Assembly (NCBI GenBank): GCA_002498185.1
Contig: DAGO01000106.1
Span: forward strand, 1 to 11,072
DNA from: Euryarchaeota archaeon UBA10
Lineage (GTDB): Archaea; Thermoplasmatota; Poseidoniia; Poseidoniales; Poseidoniaceae
Direction: 5' to 3'
Length of the DNA stretch: 11,072 nt
In this document: positions 1 to 5,502 of the stretch, in pieces
Layout: each line of letters opens with the position of its first letter
Position numbering within the stretch: position 1 is the stretch's first letter
Made by a program: the position numbers and the translations under genes
Notes under the pieces: generated by a model
The model's database searches: none
What the model saw: only the letters and a program-made list of their open reading frames with translations
What the model was told of the DNA's origin: nothing

Positions 1-134
1 AGTAAATGACCCACTGCCCAAGTAACCCAGACCTCCGTAGATTCCCAGTGAGTATCTTTCTTCGAATTGACACCCAGGACCTTGGCAATATCGGCCGCCA
101 CACTTGGCTTCTCAGCAATGACAACCACTGGCAT
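1..134 (-). CDS. DNA topoisomerase type IA (topoisomerase III-like), N-terminal fragment
   Basis: The reading frame starts at ATG 134 on the minus strand and runs off the left edge, leaving about 44 residues. The first residues read MPVVVIAEKPSVAADIAKVL, and the frame continues to VTWAVGHL. This is the opening of the Toprim domain of TopB/TopA-like enzymes: in E. coli TopIII the equivalent is FIAEKPS...VVTWCIGHL. Glu8 of the AEKPS motif corresponds to the catalytic/metal-binding Toprim glutamate. Type IA topoisomerases pass single strands through a transient 5'-phosphotyrosyl break; the active-site tyrosine would lie outside this window. The frame is open throughout and the start is well placed. 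It follows the small hypothetical gene at 229-606 on the same strand, with a 94-nt gap holding two inverted repeats. The family call is firm; TopA versus TopIII cannot be settled from this fragment. Confidence 0.85.
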   Translation of the reverse strand, partial: MPVVVIAEKPSVAADIAKVLGVNSKKDTHWESTEVWVTWAVGHL

Positions 135-147
135 GATTTGGCCGGGG

Positions 148-177
148 AAAACCGACGATACTTGAAGGCTCGGTTTT
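148..177. repeat. Inverted repeat just upstream of the topoisomerase gene
   Basis: AAAACCGA (148-155) and TCGGTTTT (170-177) are exact reverse complements separated by 14 nt. In the minus-strand transcript this 8-bp stem would lie 14 nt before the topoisomerase start codon, so it could be part of a leader or an operator. It might also arise by chance in a short intergenic region. Confidence 0.4.
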
Positions 178-189
178 GCCGTCTTTCAA

Positions 190-209
190 ACAGGTACTAT
201 AGTACCTGT
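190..209. repeat. Perfect 20-bp palindrome in the intergenic region
   Basis: The sequence from 190 to 209 is its own reverse complement (half-site ACAGGTACTA, then TAGTACCTGT, no spacer). It lies 20 nt past the stop codon of the minus-strand hypothetical gene and about 56 nt upstream of the topoisomerase start. A run of six A follows at 210-215, which is a T run on the minus strand but on the upstream side of the palindrome. The symmetry without a loop fits a dimeric regulator's operator better than an RNA hairpin. No regulator can be named. Confidence 0.6.
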
Positions 210-228
210 AAAAAATTGGGACAATATT

Positions 229-606
229 TCATGCCAAAAATTGGCCTCGCCGAAACTCTTCATTCCACTCTTCTTCTGCTCCGGGACCGCCACATCCAAT
301 ACAACCGGGATATCCAGCCTCAAGCAAATCAAGAATCTGTTCAGAAAATTCCTCCCATCCACAATCGGGAACCCAGCAAACCTCGATTGGTGGTTCAAGC
401 CCGCCAATTTGAGCAAGGCCGATAACAGCTAATTCCCCAATGACCACTTTGGGTAAATCAATCTTTGATGGCACATGGTCTGCAACCAATTGAACGATTT
501 CCCAAGCATCCCTCTCCAATTCTCTGGGAACTGAAAGAGTGCATCCATCCTCCCGAAGAAATCTCCGAGCGGCTTCACGCAGCGATGGCCAGCGAGGGTC
601 ATTCAT
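229..606 (-). CDS. Hypothetical acidic protein with a CX4C...CX2C cysteine pattern
   Basis: This is a 125-residue frame starting at ATG 606. I do not recognise the family. The composition looks like a real soluble protein: an amphipathic helical N-terminal half (WPSLREAARRFL, then ELERDAWEIVQLVADHV), a hydrophobic stretch (VVIGELAVIGLAQIGG), and a C-terminal half with Cys77, Cys82, Cys102 and Cys105, the last two as GCIGCGG. Those four cysteines could bind a metal, but this is only suggested. The frame stays open upstream to 741, but that would overlap the well-supported 5' end of pyrD, so the start at 606 (or GTG 612) is preferred; no clear ribosome-binding site is visible. It lies divergent to pyrD and upstream of the topoisomerase. 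Confidence 0.55.
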   Translation of the reverse strand: MNDPRWPSLREAARRFLREDGCTLSVPRELERDAWEIVQLVADHVPSKIDLPKVVIGELAVIGLAQIGGLEPPIEVCWVPDCGWEEFSEQILDLLEAGYPGCIGCGGPGAEEEWNEEFRRGQFLA

Positions 607-654
607 GTCCACATTGCTGTCCACAACAGGGCAAGATTTGAAGATGCCCTTCAC

Positions 655-659
655 GAGGG
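655..659 (+). promoter_or_regulatory. Ribosome-binding site of pyrD
   Basis: GAGGG lies 6 nt upstream of ATG 666 and complements the CCUCC end of 16S rRNA. It supports 666 as the start of pyrD rather than an internal start, and argues that pyrD is not leaderless. Confidence 0.5.
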
Positions 660-665
660 CCACCC

Positions 666-1733
666 ATGGGCCTAGGTTACTCACTACTCGTGCGCCCATT
701 TCTTGCGCTGATGGATAGTGAGAAGGCGCATCGCCGTGCAATTCTTGGGCTTAGGATCACATCTTTCACAGTAATCGGCAGAATGTTGCTAAGAATTCTA
801 TATCGCCCTCGTAATGTGAAAACCAGTGCGTTAGGTCTTAATTTTTCAAATCCGTTAGGATTAGCAGCTGGCATGGACAAAAAAGCGGAAGCAATGATTG
901 GTTGGGAGACTCTTGGTTTTGGATTCATTGAAGTCGGAGGCATTACCGAGCATGAACAAGATGGCAACCCGAAACCACGAATGTTTAGGTCATCAAAACA
1001 TAGCGCTTTGATTAACAGAATGGGATTTAACAATCCTGGTAGTGAAAAAATGTCCAATCACCTTGCTAAATGCAAGAAACCATCCATTCCGCTTATGTTG
1101 AATGTTGGTAAATCCAAAATTACGAGCCTTGAAGATGCGCATCTGGATTATGCGAAGACAGTCGAGAGATGCGGCCCTTATGTCGATGCTTTCGTGATTA
1201 ACGTTTCATCTCCTAATACTCCTAACTTGAGAGAGTTGCAAAAGGATGAGGACCTTGCTAGAATCATTGAAGCCGTAAAAGTGCACTCAGGGGACAAACC
1301 AGTCTTAGTGAAAATTGCACCTGACCTTGAGGATATTCAAATCAAGTCAATCGTCGATACGGCAAGGGGATTAGGGTGTGCGGGTATCGTGGCTACGAAT
1401 ACGACAACATCACGGCCAGATGATTCACCATTAATGTCTGAAACGGGAGGGTTGTCTGGCAACCCTTTGAAATCACGTTCTACCGAAGTAATTCGTTTAA
1501 TTGCAGACCATACCAAAGGCGAATGGCCCATTATTGGAGTTGGTGGCATTGCTAATTCTGACGATGCCTGGGAGAAGATAACAAACGGAGCATCCTTGGT
1601 TCAAATTTATTCATCAATGGTTTTCAACGGCGCATCGGTGATTAAAGAAATTGTAAATGGCCTAGATAGAAAACTCAAGTCTAAAGGTCTAACAAGTTTG
1701 GATCAGGCAGTAGGAATTGCTAGGGGTGATTGA
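666..1733 (+). CDS. pyrD: Dihydroorotate dehydrogenase, class 2 (quinone-dependent)
   Basis: A 355-residue FMN enzyme that oxidises dihydroorotate to orotate in pyrimidine synthesis and passes electrons to membrane quinone. Class 2 is shown by the helical N-terminal extension (about residues 4-50, with DSEKAHRRAILGLR like the DPERAH... of bacterial enzymes) and by the serine active-site loop SSPNTPNLR at 181-189; by alignment with E. coli PyrD, Ser182 is the catalytic base. Other family motifs are NPLGLAAGMDK (62-72), NRMGFNNPG (117-125), VKIAPD (215-220), ATNTT (243-247), GGLSG (261-265), and the FMN-phosphate loops GVGGI (291-295) and LVQIYSS (311-317). The usual TPGLR reads TPNLR here. Length and motif order are normal and nothing appears missing. 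The stop at 1731-1733 abuts the ccmE start. Many archaea use class 1 enzymes instead, so this may have been acquired from bacteria; that is inference. Confidence 0.95.
   Translation: MGLGYSLLVRPFLALMDSEKAHRRAILGLRITSFTVIGRMLLRILYRPRNVKTSALGLNFSNPLGLAAGMDKKAEAMIGWETLGFGFIEVGGITEHEQDGNPKPRMFRSSKHSALINRMGFNNPGSEKMSNHLAKCKKPSIPLMLNVGKSKITSLEDAHLDYAKTVERCGPYVDAFVINVSSPNTPNLRELQKDEDLARIIEAVKVHSGDKPVLVKIAPDLEDIQIKSIVDTARGLGCAGIVATNTTTSRPDDSPLMSETGGLSGNPLKSRSTEVIRLIADHTKGEWPIIGVGGIANSDDAWEKITNGASLVQIYSSMVFNGASVIKEIVNGLDRKLKSKGLTSLDQAVGIARGD
1723..1729 (+). promoter_or_regulatory. Ribosome-binding site that fixes the TTG start of ccmE
   Basis: GGGGTGA lies inside the last codons of pyrD, exactly 4 nt before TTG 1734. 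The same GGTGA plus 4 nt layout occurs at the two junctions of the minus-strand operon (3405-3411 and 4462-4468), so the TTG is very likely a true start, translationally coupled to pyrD. Confidence 0.6.
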
Positions 1734-2123
1734 TTGCTAACACATCGCACAAGACTGTTGCTCATCGGGGCTGTGCTCACTCTTGCGTTAGCAGCAACTT
1801 TGCTGATAAACACCCCTGAAGCCACTCGAACAGTCGATGAGGTAATGGAAGACCCAGAAAGCCTGGAAGGCCGTCAAATTGCCATTAGAGGGGAAGTTTT
1901 GGATGGTTCTATCGACAATACGACCTCAACTTTCATCCTACATGGTGAAAATGAACAGATAATCATCGATTTCGGTGATGCTTCAGTGTCTAATGGATTA
2001 GATGATAATCGAACTGTGTATGCTGAAGGCATTCTCAACGAAAAGAATGGGATATGGGTTTTTGAAGCTGACATTATCAAAACAAGCTGCCCTTCAAAAT
2101 ATGAAGAAGCAACAGATGAATGA
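1734..2123 (+). CDS. ccmE: Cytochrome c maturation protein CcmE, CXXXY type
   Basis: A 129-residue heme chaperone of System I cytochrome c maturation: it takes heme from CcmC and hands it to the ligase CcmF on the outer face of the cytoplasmic membrane. An N-terminal membrane anchor (about 8-26) is followed by an OB-fold region with the family's pattern, GRQIAIRGEVLDGSI (46-60), a beta-rich middle, and NRTVYAEGILNEKNGIWVFEADII. The heme-attachment site is CPSKY: Cys119 and Tyr123 replace the HXXXY of proteobacterial CcmE. Such CXXXY variants are known from Desulfovibrio and archaea. The start is TTG, set directly against the pyrD stop and supported by a strong ribosome-binding site. No other ccm genes are in the window. 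The family assignment rests on the OB-fold pattern plus the C-terminal motif. Confidence 0.85.
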   Translation: MLTHRTRLLLIGAVLTLALAATLLINTPEATRTVDEVMEDPESLEGRQIAIRGEVLDGSIDNTTSTFILHGENEQIIIDFGDASVSNGLDDNRTVYAEGILNEKNGIWVFEADIIKTSCPSKYEEATDE

Positions 2124-2135
2124 ACTTACGGTGGG

Positions 2136-2144
2136 TTCAAAATA
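2136..2144 (+). promoter_or_regulatory. Possible TATA box of the SRP RNA gene
   Basis: TTCAAAATA is an AT-rich, TATA-like stretch in otherwise GC-rich sequence. Its centre is about 24 nt before the predicted 5' end of the SRP RNA near 2162-2164, the spacing expected for an archaeal promoter. The match to the TTTAWATA consensus is only partial. Confidence 0.4.
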
Positions 2145-2159
2145 GTCGATGGTTACGGC

Positions 2160-2465
2160 CGTCTGGGATAGGAGGGGAGTTTGCGTGCCCTCTTCCGCAA
2201 ATCGCAAATGGCGGTCCGAATGCCAAGGGGCGGCTCAGCCGGTCCATGGGTTCCCACAGGCGGACGTCGATGTCTCGCCCCCACGTGACCCGGGTGTCAT
2301 GAACCGAAACCGGAAGGAGTCGGGAACTGAATAACCGGGGGAACAGGTCAGGCCGGGAACGGAGCAGCCCTACCTGGGGCCATGGGTGCCGTGGGGTAAC
2401 GGGACGGAGGAAGCTTGTGGATTTGGCTCATGGGTACGAGGGTCCACCCTTGGAGTTCCCACTGA
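2160..2465 (+). ncRNA. ffs: Signal recognition particle RNA (archaeal 7S RNA)
   Basis: This GC-rich non-coding stretch folds as an archaeal SRP RNA of about 300 nt, the scaffold for SRP54 and SRP19 in co-translational membrane targeting. Helix 8 is diagnostic: CAGGT (2344-2348) pairs with ACCTG (2372-2376), enclosing the conserved asymmetric loop with GGAGCAG and a CCG-GGAA-CGG tip. Helix 6 is 2304-2323 (CCGA/TCGG, then CC-GGAA-GG). The long helix 5 is supported by CCAAGGG (2223-2229) with CCCTTGG (2447-2453), CCACAGGC (2254-2261) with GCTTGTGG (2413-2420), and CCCCAC (2279-2284) with GTGGGG (2391-2396). The Alu domain lies at about 2170-2222, and helix 1 is TGGGA (2164-2168) with TCCCA (2457-2461). 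The exact ends are uncertain by several nucleotides. Short open frames inside it are not genes. Confidence 0.92.
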
Positions 2466-2507
2466 TTTCATACAAACTATTGTAAATGGGTAGTTGAATT
2501 TCCCATC

Positions 2508-2511
2508 GAGG
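2508..2511 (+). promoter_or_regulatory. Ribosome-binding site favouring the ATG 2519 start
   Basis: GAGG ends 7 nt before ATG 2519 but only 1 nt before the alternative TTG 2513, so the ATG is the better start for the ABA4-like protein. Confidence 0.45.
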
Positions 2512-2518
2512 CTTGACG

Positions 2519-2980
2519 ATGGATATGATGACAATTACCTTCTGGTTTTCTTCAGTTTTCATATTTCCATTGTGGGTTATGATGTGGTTCCTTCCAAAGC
2601 ATGACATCACCCACAAAATTGTCGGAGATGTCAGAATTTGTGCATTCCCATTGATTGCCTCATATGCTCTTCTCTTGTTACCCAATGCCGTAAAAGTGCT
2701 GACCGCATTGGGTTCGCAGATGCCAACTCCAGAAGTTGTAGTCGACTTATTCGCTGACGATGAGATGATTATTTTGGCCTGGCTTCACTTTTTAGTGATG
2801 GATACATTCATTGGAAGATATATCTGGATGCGAATGCTTGCTGCACAAAGACCAATCCAGGTTTCGATGCCTGTTCTTCTGTTGTGCATGATGATGGGCC
2901 CTATCGGGCTTTTGGCAGGAATACTGGCGACTTTAGATGTCGAAGACGACATCTCCGTACCATCCCGGGCCATCGAATGA
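2519..2980 (+). CDS. ABA4-like integral membrane protein
   Basis: A 153-residue protein with about four membrane segments (residues about 8-26, 40-60, 86-105 and 117-138 from ATG 2519). The signature is the segment ILAWLHFLVMDTFIGRYIW (residues 85-103), followed by MGPIGLLAGIL. This matches the WxHxLxxDxFxGR...GPxGLL pattern I recall for the ABA4-like family, named for the Arabidopsis neoxanthin-deficient ABA4 protein and widespread as uncharacterised bacterial proteins. A carotenoid-related role is attractive because marine Euryarchaeota often carry retinal-based proteorhodopsins, but no carotenoid gene is in this window, so the function remains unknown. It follows the SRP RNA by about 50 nt. 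Its last 48 nt overlap the 3' end of the convergent archease gene. Confidence 0.75.
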   Translation: MDMMTITFWFSSVFIFPLWVMMWFLPKHDITHKIVGDVRICAFPLIASYALLLLPNAVKVLTALGSQMPTPEVVVDLFADDEMIILAWLHFLVMDTFIGRYIWMRMLAAQRPIQVSMPVLLLCMMMGPIGLLAGILATLDVEDDISVPSRAIE

Positions 2981-3400
2981 TGGAACACTTTCCCAATCTG
3001 AGGTTATTGTTTCCCCGTTTTCGACCATTCTAAACGCAAATTCATGAGTAGTAACGGCTTTGATTTCGATTTCGAAATCGATTTCATCTTTCGAGACAAA
3101 TGAGACTTGTGCTTCAATTAATCCATCCTTAATCATAGGCTGGCACTCCAGTAAAAATTCGTCATGAACTTCGCATCTGTAAAGCACTTCATCTAGCCAT
3201 TTCACAACTAAGATCTCAATGTCACCTTCATGAGAGACTTCCCACCTTGCAGTTTTTCTCGTAATTGAATTCAAGTCTTGATTTCCAGCCAGCAAAATCG
3301 ACTGCATTCCAACAGTCATCTCCTTTAGCAAATCGTTTGCATTTTTGCCAAACGCACGAATGCCAATGTCGGCGGTAGTGGGTCTGACCCAGTAACTCAA
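2933..3400 (-). CDS. Archease (activator of the tRNA-splicing ligase RtcB)
   Basis: A 155-residue protein of normal archease length. Archease helps RtcB become guanylylated and turn over when joining tRNA exons. Family motifs are TTADIGIRAFG near the N-terminus (family HTAD-x-x-I-x-AxG), the central VVKWLDEVLYRCE (family WLneLLy), IKAVTTHEF (family vKAvTyH) and the C-terminal WYGDVVFDI, whose Asp is one of the conserved acidic residues. The first conserved His is Thr here (TTAD). The start is TTG 3400: GAGGTGA precedes it by 4 nt, and it puts the archease fold at the very N-terminus. The frame remains open to ATG 3466, but that would overlap the upstream gene by 62 nt and add residues foreign to the family. 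It is the last gene of a three-gene operon and faces the endA gene's region, which fits a tRNA-splicing role. Confidence 0.9.
   Translation of the reverse strand: MSYWVRPTTADIGIRAFGKNANDLLKEMTVGMQSILLAGNQDLNSITRKTARWEVSHEGDIEILVVKWLDEVLYRCEVHDEFLLECQPMIKDGLIEAQVSFVSKDEIDFEIEIKAVTTHEFAFRMVENGETITSDWESVPSFDGPGWYGDVVFDI
2936..2953. terminator. Hairpin in the overlap of two convergent genes
   Basis: GATGTCG (2936-2942) and CGACATC (2947-2953) form a perfect 7-bp stem with the loop AAGA. It lies inside the last codons of both the ABA4-like gene and archease. It might end both transcripts, though no long U run follows on either strand, so a terminator role is only a suggestion. Confidence 0.3.
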
Positions 3401-3404
3401 GATT

Positions 3405-3411
3405 TCACCTC
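3405..3411 (-). promoter_or_regulatory. Ribosome-binding site that fixes the TTG start of archease
   Basis: On the minus strand GAGGTGA sits 4 nt before TTG 3400, and its last three bases are the TGA stop of the upstream PfkB-family gene. Stop and ribosome-binding site share bases, which implies coupled translation. Confidence 0.65.
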
Positions 3412-4457
3412 TGGGAAATTTGCAAACTCCAAGCAACTTCGCCCAAACGGTTTGCCAAATCATCACTATTCAGTGTGAAGTTTTGTGTACCACTCATGAT
3501 ACATTCACAAGCAGCATTTGCTAAGTGAGCAATGTCTGCGACTTCAAGTCCAAGATTTACTCCTGCAGCCACAGCTACTGCTGCGGCATCGATTATTCCA
3601 ATGGCCCCACGAGGCTCGGCTAGGGTGCATGGGGAGGAAATAACTTGTTCATCACTTGTATAAATGGTGACTCCGTTTTCTCCTTGTAGAACAACTAGAT
3701 TGTTCCATTCGTTCTCTTTGATAAGCAGTTTTGCTGCTTCAGACGAATCATTGCAGGCTAATCTCTTTGCCATCAAATCAAGACCTCTTGTTTGGAAAAT
3801 CACCCAATCAGCGCCGGCTGTTCGATGTAATCCTGTGAGTTTTGGGTCGCAAATAACTGGAACTCCCGCTACCTTTGCTGCATTGATTAATCTCGCTGCA
3901 CCTTCGTCGGTAACGACTCCCTGGCCGTAATCTGAAATAACAAGAACATCGGCAGTTGAAATTCTCGAAACCGCTTGGTCGATGATGGATGAATGGGCCT
4001 CTGAGTCGATAGGAGTATCATCTTCGATGTCCCATCGCAATAGTAATTGTTGACTCGAAATCAAGTATTCCCTGCCAGCAATCATTCTAGTTTTTACTGT
4101 AGTTACTCTGTCTTCAATGATAGCAATTCCATCGCATTCAACCTTCTCCTCCTCGAGGGCTTCGAGTATGTTGCCTCCTGCTTGGTCGTCACCAATTACT
4201 CCGAATAGAATAGCGTCTAATCCAATGTTCTCTAATCCTCTAGCAACGTGTGCTGCAGCTCCAACGTCTTCGTAGCGTTCGGTTTCCTTCAGAACAGGAA
4301 CAGGGGCGCGGGAATTCAAATTGTTAGCATATCCGTGGATATACCTGTCAAGCATTATGTCACCTACCAGAACTACATCTCCAGACATATTCTTGATTTG
4401 AGTTTGCAAGTTGACCAATCTGTCATGAATTTCATGTTCGACATCACTCATTCCCAT
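3405..4457 (-). CDS. PfkB-family protein resembling the RfaE/HldE heptose kinase domain, with an altered active site
   Basis: A 350-residue ribokinase-fold protein. The N-terminal half matches the sugar-kinase domain of HldE/RfaE1: VVLVGDIMLDRYIHG (28-42), APVPVLK (51-57), VGAAAHVARGLENIG (65-79; family GGAANVA), IGDDQAGG (88-95), TTVKTR (119-124), LVISDYGQGVV (172-182) and ICDPK (202-206). The usual C-terminal DTTGAGD, which supplies the anion hole and catalytic Asp, reads GAIGIIDA at 284-291: Asp290 survives but the Gly-rich turn does not. The family TPN motif is replaced by FQT (231-233). It may be a kinase for an unusual substrate or a non-catalytic relative; no heptose pathway gene is visible. 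The ATG 4457 start has GAGGTGA 4 nt upstream. The gene lies between a wHTH/TerB gene and archease in one operon. Confidence 0.8.
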   Translation of the reverse strand: MGMSDVEHEIHDRLVNLQTQIKNMSGDVVLVGDIMLDRYIHGYANNLNSRAPVPVLKETERYEDVGAAAHVARGLENIGLDAILFGVIGDDQAGGNILEALEEEKVECDGIAIIEDRVTTVKTRMIAGREYLISSQQLLLRWDIEDDTPIDSEAHSSIIDQAVSRISTADVLVISDYGQGVVTDEGAARLINAAKVAGVPVICDPKLTGLHRTAGADWVIFQTRGLDLMAKRLACNDSSEAAKLLIKENEWNNLVVLQGENGVTIYTSDEQVISSPCTLAEPRGAIGIIDAAAVAVAAGVNLGLEVADIAHLANAACECIMSGTQNFTLNSDDLANRLGEVAWSLQISQR

Positions 4458-4461
4458 AGTT

Positions 4462-4468
4462 TCACCTC
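4462..4468 (-). promoter_or_regulatory. Ribosome-binding site of the PfkB-family gene
   Basis: On the minus strand GAGGTGA lies 4 nt before ATG 4457 and overlaps the TGA stop of the preceding wHTH/TerB gene by two bases. The motif and spacing are identical to those before archease. Confidence 0.65.
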
Positions 4469-5441
4469 ATGCTTCTTCGTTACGGTCATCCCTATCTAGC
4501 AATTCAGCCAATAAACTAGCATGACGTGAATCTGAAATCCCTAGATTTTTCCTAAGCGTATTCAACATTGCAGCCTCATCGGATGTGATCATACCATCCT
4601 CAAGAGCTGTGATGAGAGTTTCTCGGTAGGTTGTAGTTGCCTCGTCTAAAATTGGGTCAGCTTTTGCTTCTTCCAAAAGACGTTCGTGCGTCTCCATGTC
4701 GATTCCAAATGCTTGTCGCATTGTTGCAAGTAAGGCGATTTCATCCTCAACAATTTCACCATCAATCAAAGCCTGTCTAAGCATGTCACGGTATACGTCT
4801 TCTGGTGGAGGAGCGTTTTGTGCTCGTCTTGCTTCATCAGATAATCTTCCAACTCTTTCAGGATGCATTCCAAGGAAGGTCACGACCTCCGTAATCAGTT
4901 GTTGTTCATCTTTTGTTATCTTGCCATCTTCCCAGGCTCTGGCAAACATTCGCTTGACGAGATTTTCTCCGGCCTGAGCGTCTAGTGATGCAGTTCCTTC
5001 TGGATTCGAAACAGGTGAAATCACTCGATTTTCATGGAATACTAGACCTTCGTCCAGATATGAAAGCAGGTCTAGGGTCATCTGACCTCCTTTCCTCAGA
5101 CTACTAAGTGCGACTTTTTCTCCATTTTTGAAAACTAATTGTGCGAGAATCCTATCCCGTAATTCACCTGCACGAGATTTGCCATTTGCAGTTAATCCAT
5201 ACACTCGTCGACGCTGTTTAGCACCAGGGACATGTCGCTGTCCAGTAGTTAACTCATCGTTCTTCTCTAATCTCTTTAGAGTCCTAGGAACATGCTTCCT
5301 TTGAACATGAACTGCTGCCGAGATTCCGGCTTGTGTAACCGCAAAGGGTGCTTCCCATTGGCCTTCAGGTAAGGGATTGTCGAATAGGTGAAGAAGAGTT
5401 CGCTCTTCTGTAGTCATCGTTCCGAGGTAACCGTCGACCAT
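4467..5441 (-). CDS. Winged-helix protein with three TerB-like helical repeats
   Basis: A 324-residue protein with two parts. Residues about 10-95 look like a MarR-type winged helix: TEERTLLHLFD, ITQAGIS-like AVTQAGISAAVHV, the likely recognition helix RKHVPRTLKRLEKN, and a basic wing (QRHVPGAKQRRRVYGLTANG). Residues about 160-320 contain three repeats of one acidic helical unit: ARAWEDGKITKDEQQLI (167-183), RQALIDGEIVEDEIALL (222-238) and ITALEDGMITSDEAAML (277-293), each followed by a short helix ending in a GM/GI turn. The A-x-x-DG-x-I-x-x-x-E pattern resembles TerB/tellurite-resistance-like domains. It is probably a DNA- or RNA-binding regulator with a C-terminal sensing or interaction module. 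ATG 5441 has GGAGG 3 nt upstream, rather close; ATG 5417 is an alternative. It is the first gene of the operon and divergent from endA. Confidence 0.75.
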   Translation of the reverse strand: MVDGYLGTMTTEERTLLHLFDNPLPEGQWEAPFAVTQAGISAAVHVQRKHVPRTLKRLEKNDELTTGQRHVPGAKQRRRVYGLTANGKSRAGELRDRILAQLVFKNGEKVALSSLRKGGQMTLDLLSYLDEGLVFHENRVISPVSNPEGTASLDAQAGENLVKRMFARAWEDGKITKDEQQLITEVVTFLGMHPERVGRLSDEARRAQNAPPPEDVYRDMLRQALIDGEIVEDEIALLATMRQAFGIDMETHERLLEEAKADPILDEATTTYRETLITALEDGMITSDEAAMLNTLRKNLGISDSRHASLLAELLDRDDRNEEA

Positions 5442-5502
5442 ACTCCTCCCTGATGGACCTACTAAGGGGGAGGCACATAAGACTGGTCACTATGCGCCTA
5501 AT

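Noticed and set aside
6..425. Plus-strand open frame of 139 codons at the left end
   Set aside because: It lies antisense to the topoisomerase N-terminus and the small Cys-containing gene, crosses the palindromic intergenic region, and has no family-like motifs; low-complexity shadow translation.
607..741. Upstream extension of the small minus-strand gene to ATG 741
   Set aside because: It would overlap the first 76 nt of pyrD head to head, where the pyrD N-terminus matches the class 2 family. ATG 606 is more economical.
2120..2334. Two overlapping short open frames downstream of ccmE
   Set aside because: Both lie inside or just before the SRP RNA; their translations are Arg/Pro/Ser-rich and do not resemble proteins.
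2485..2505. Inverted repeat ATGGG/CCCAT after the SRP RNA, considered as a terminator
   Set aside because: The stem is only 5 bp with a long loop and no T run follows; too weak to call.
3401..3466. Archease start at ATG 3466
   Set aside because: It overlaps the end of the PfkB gene by 62 nt and adds residues outside the family; TTG 3400 has an ideal ribosome-binding site.
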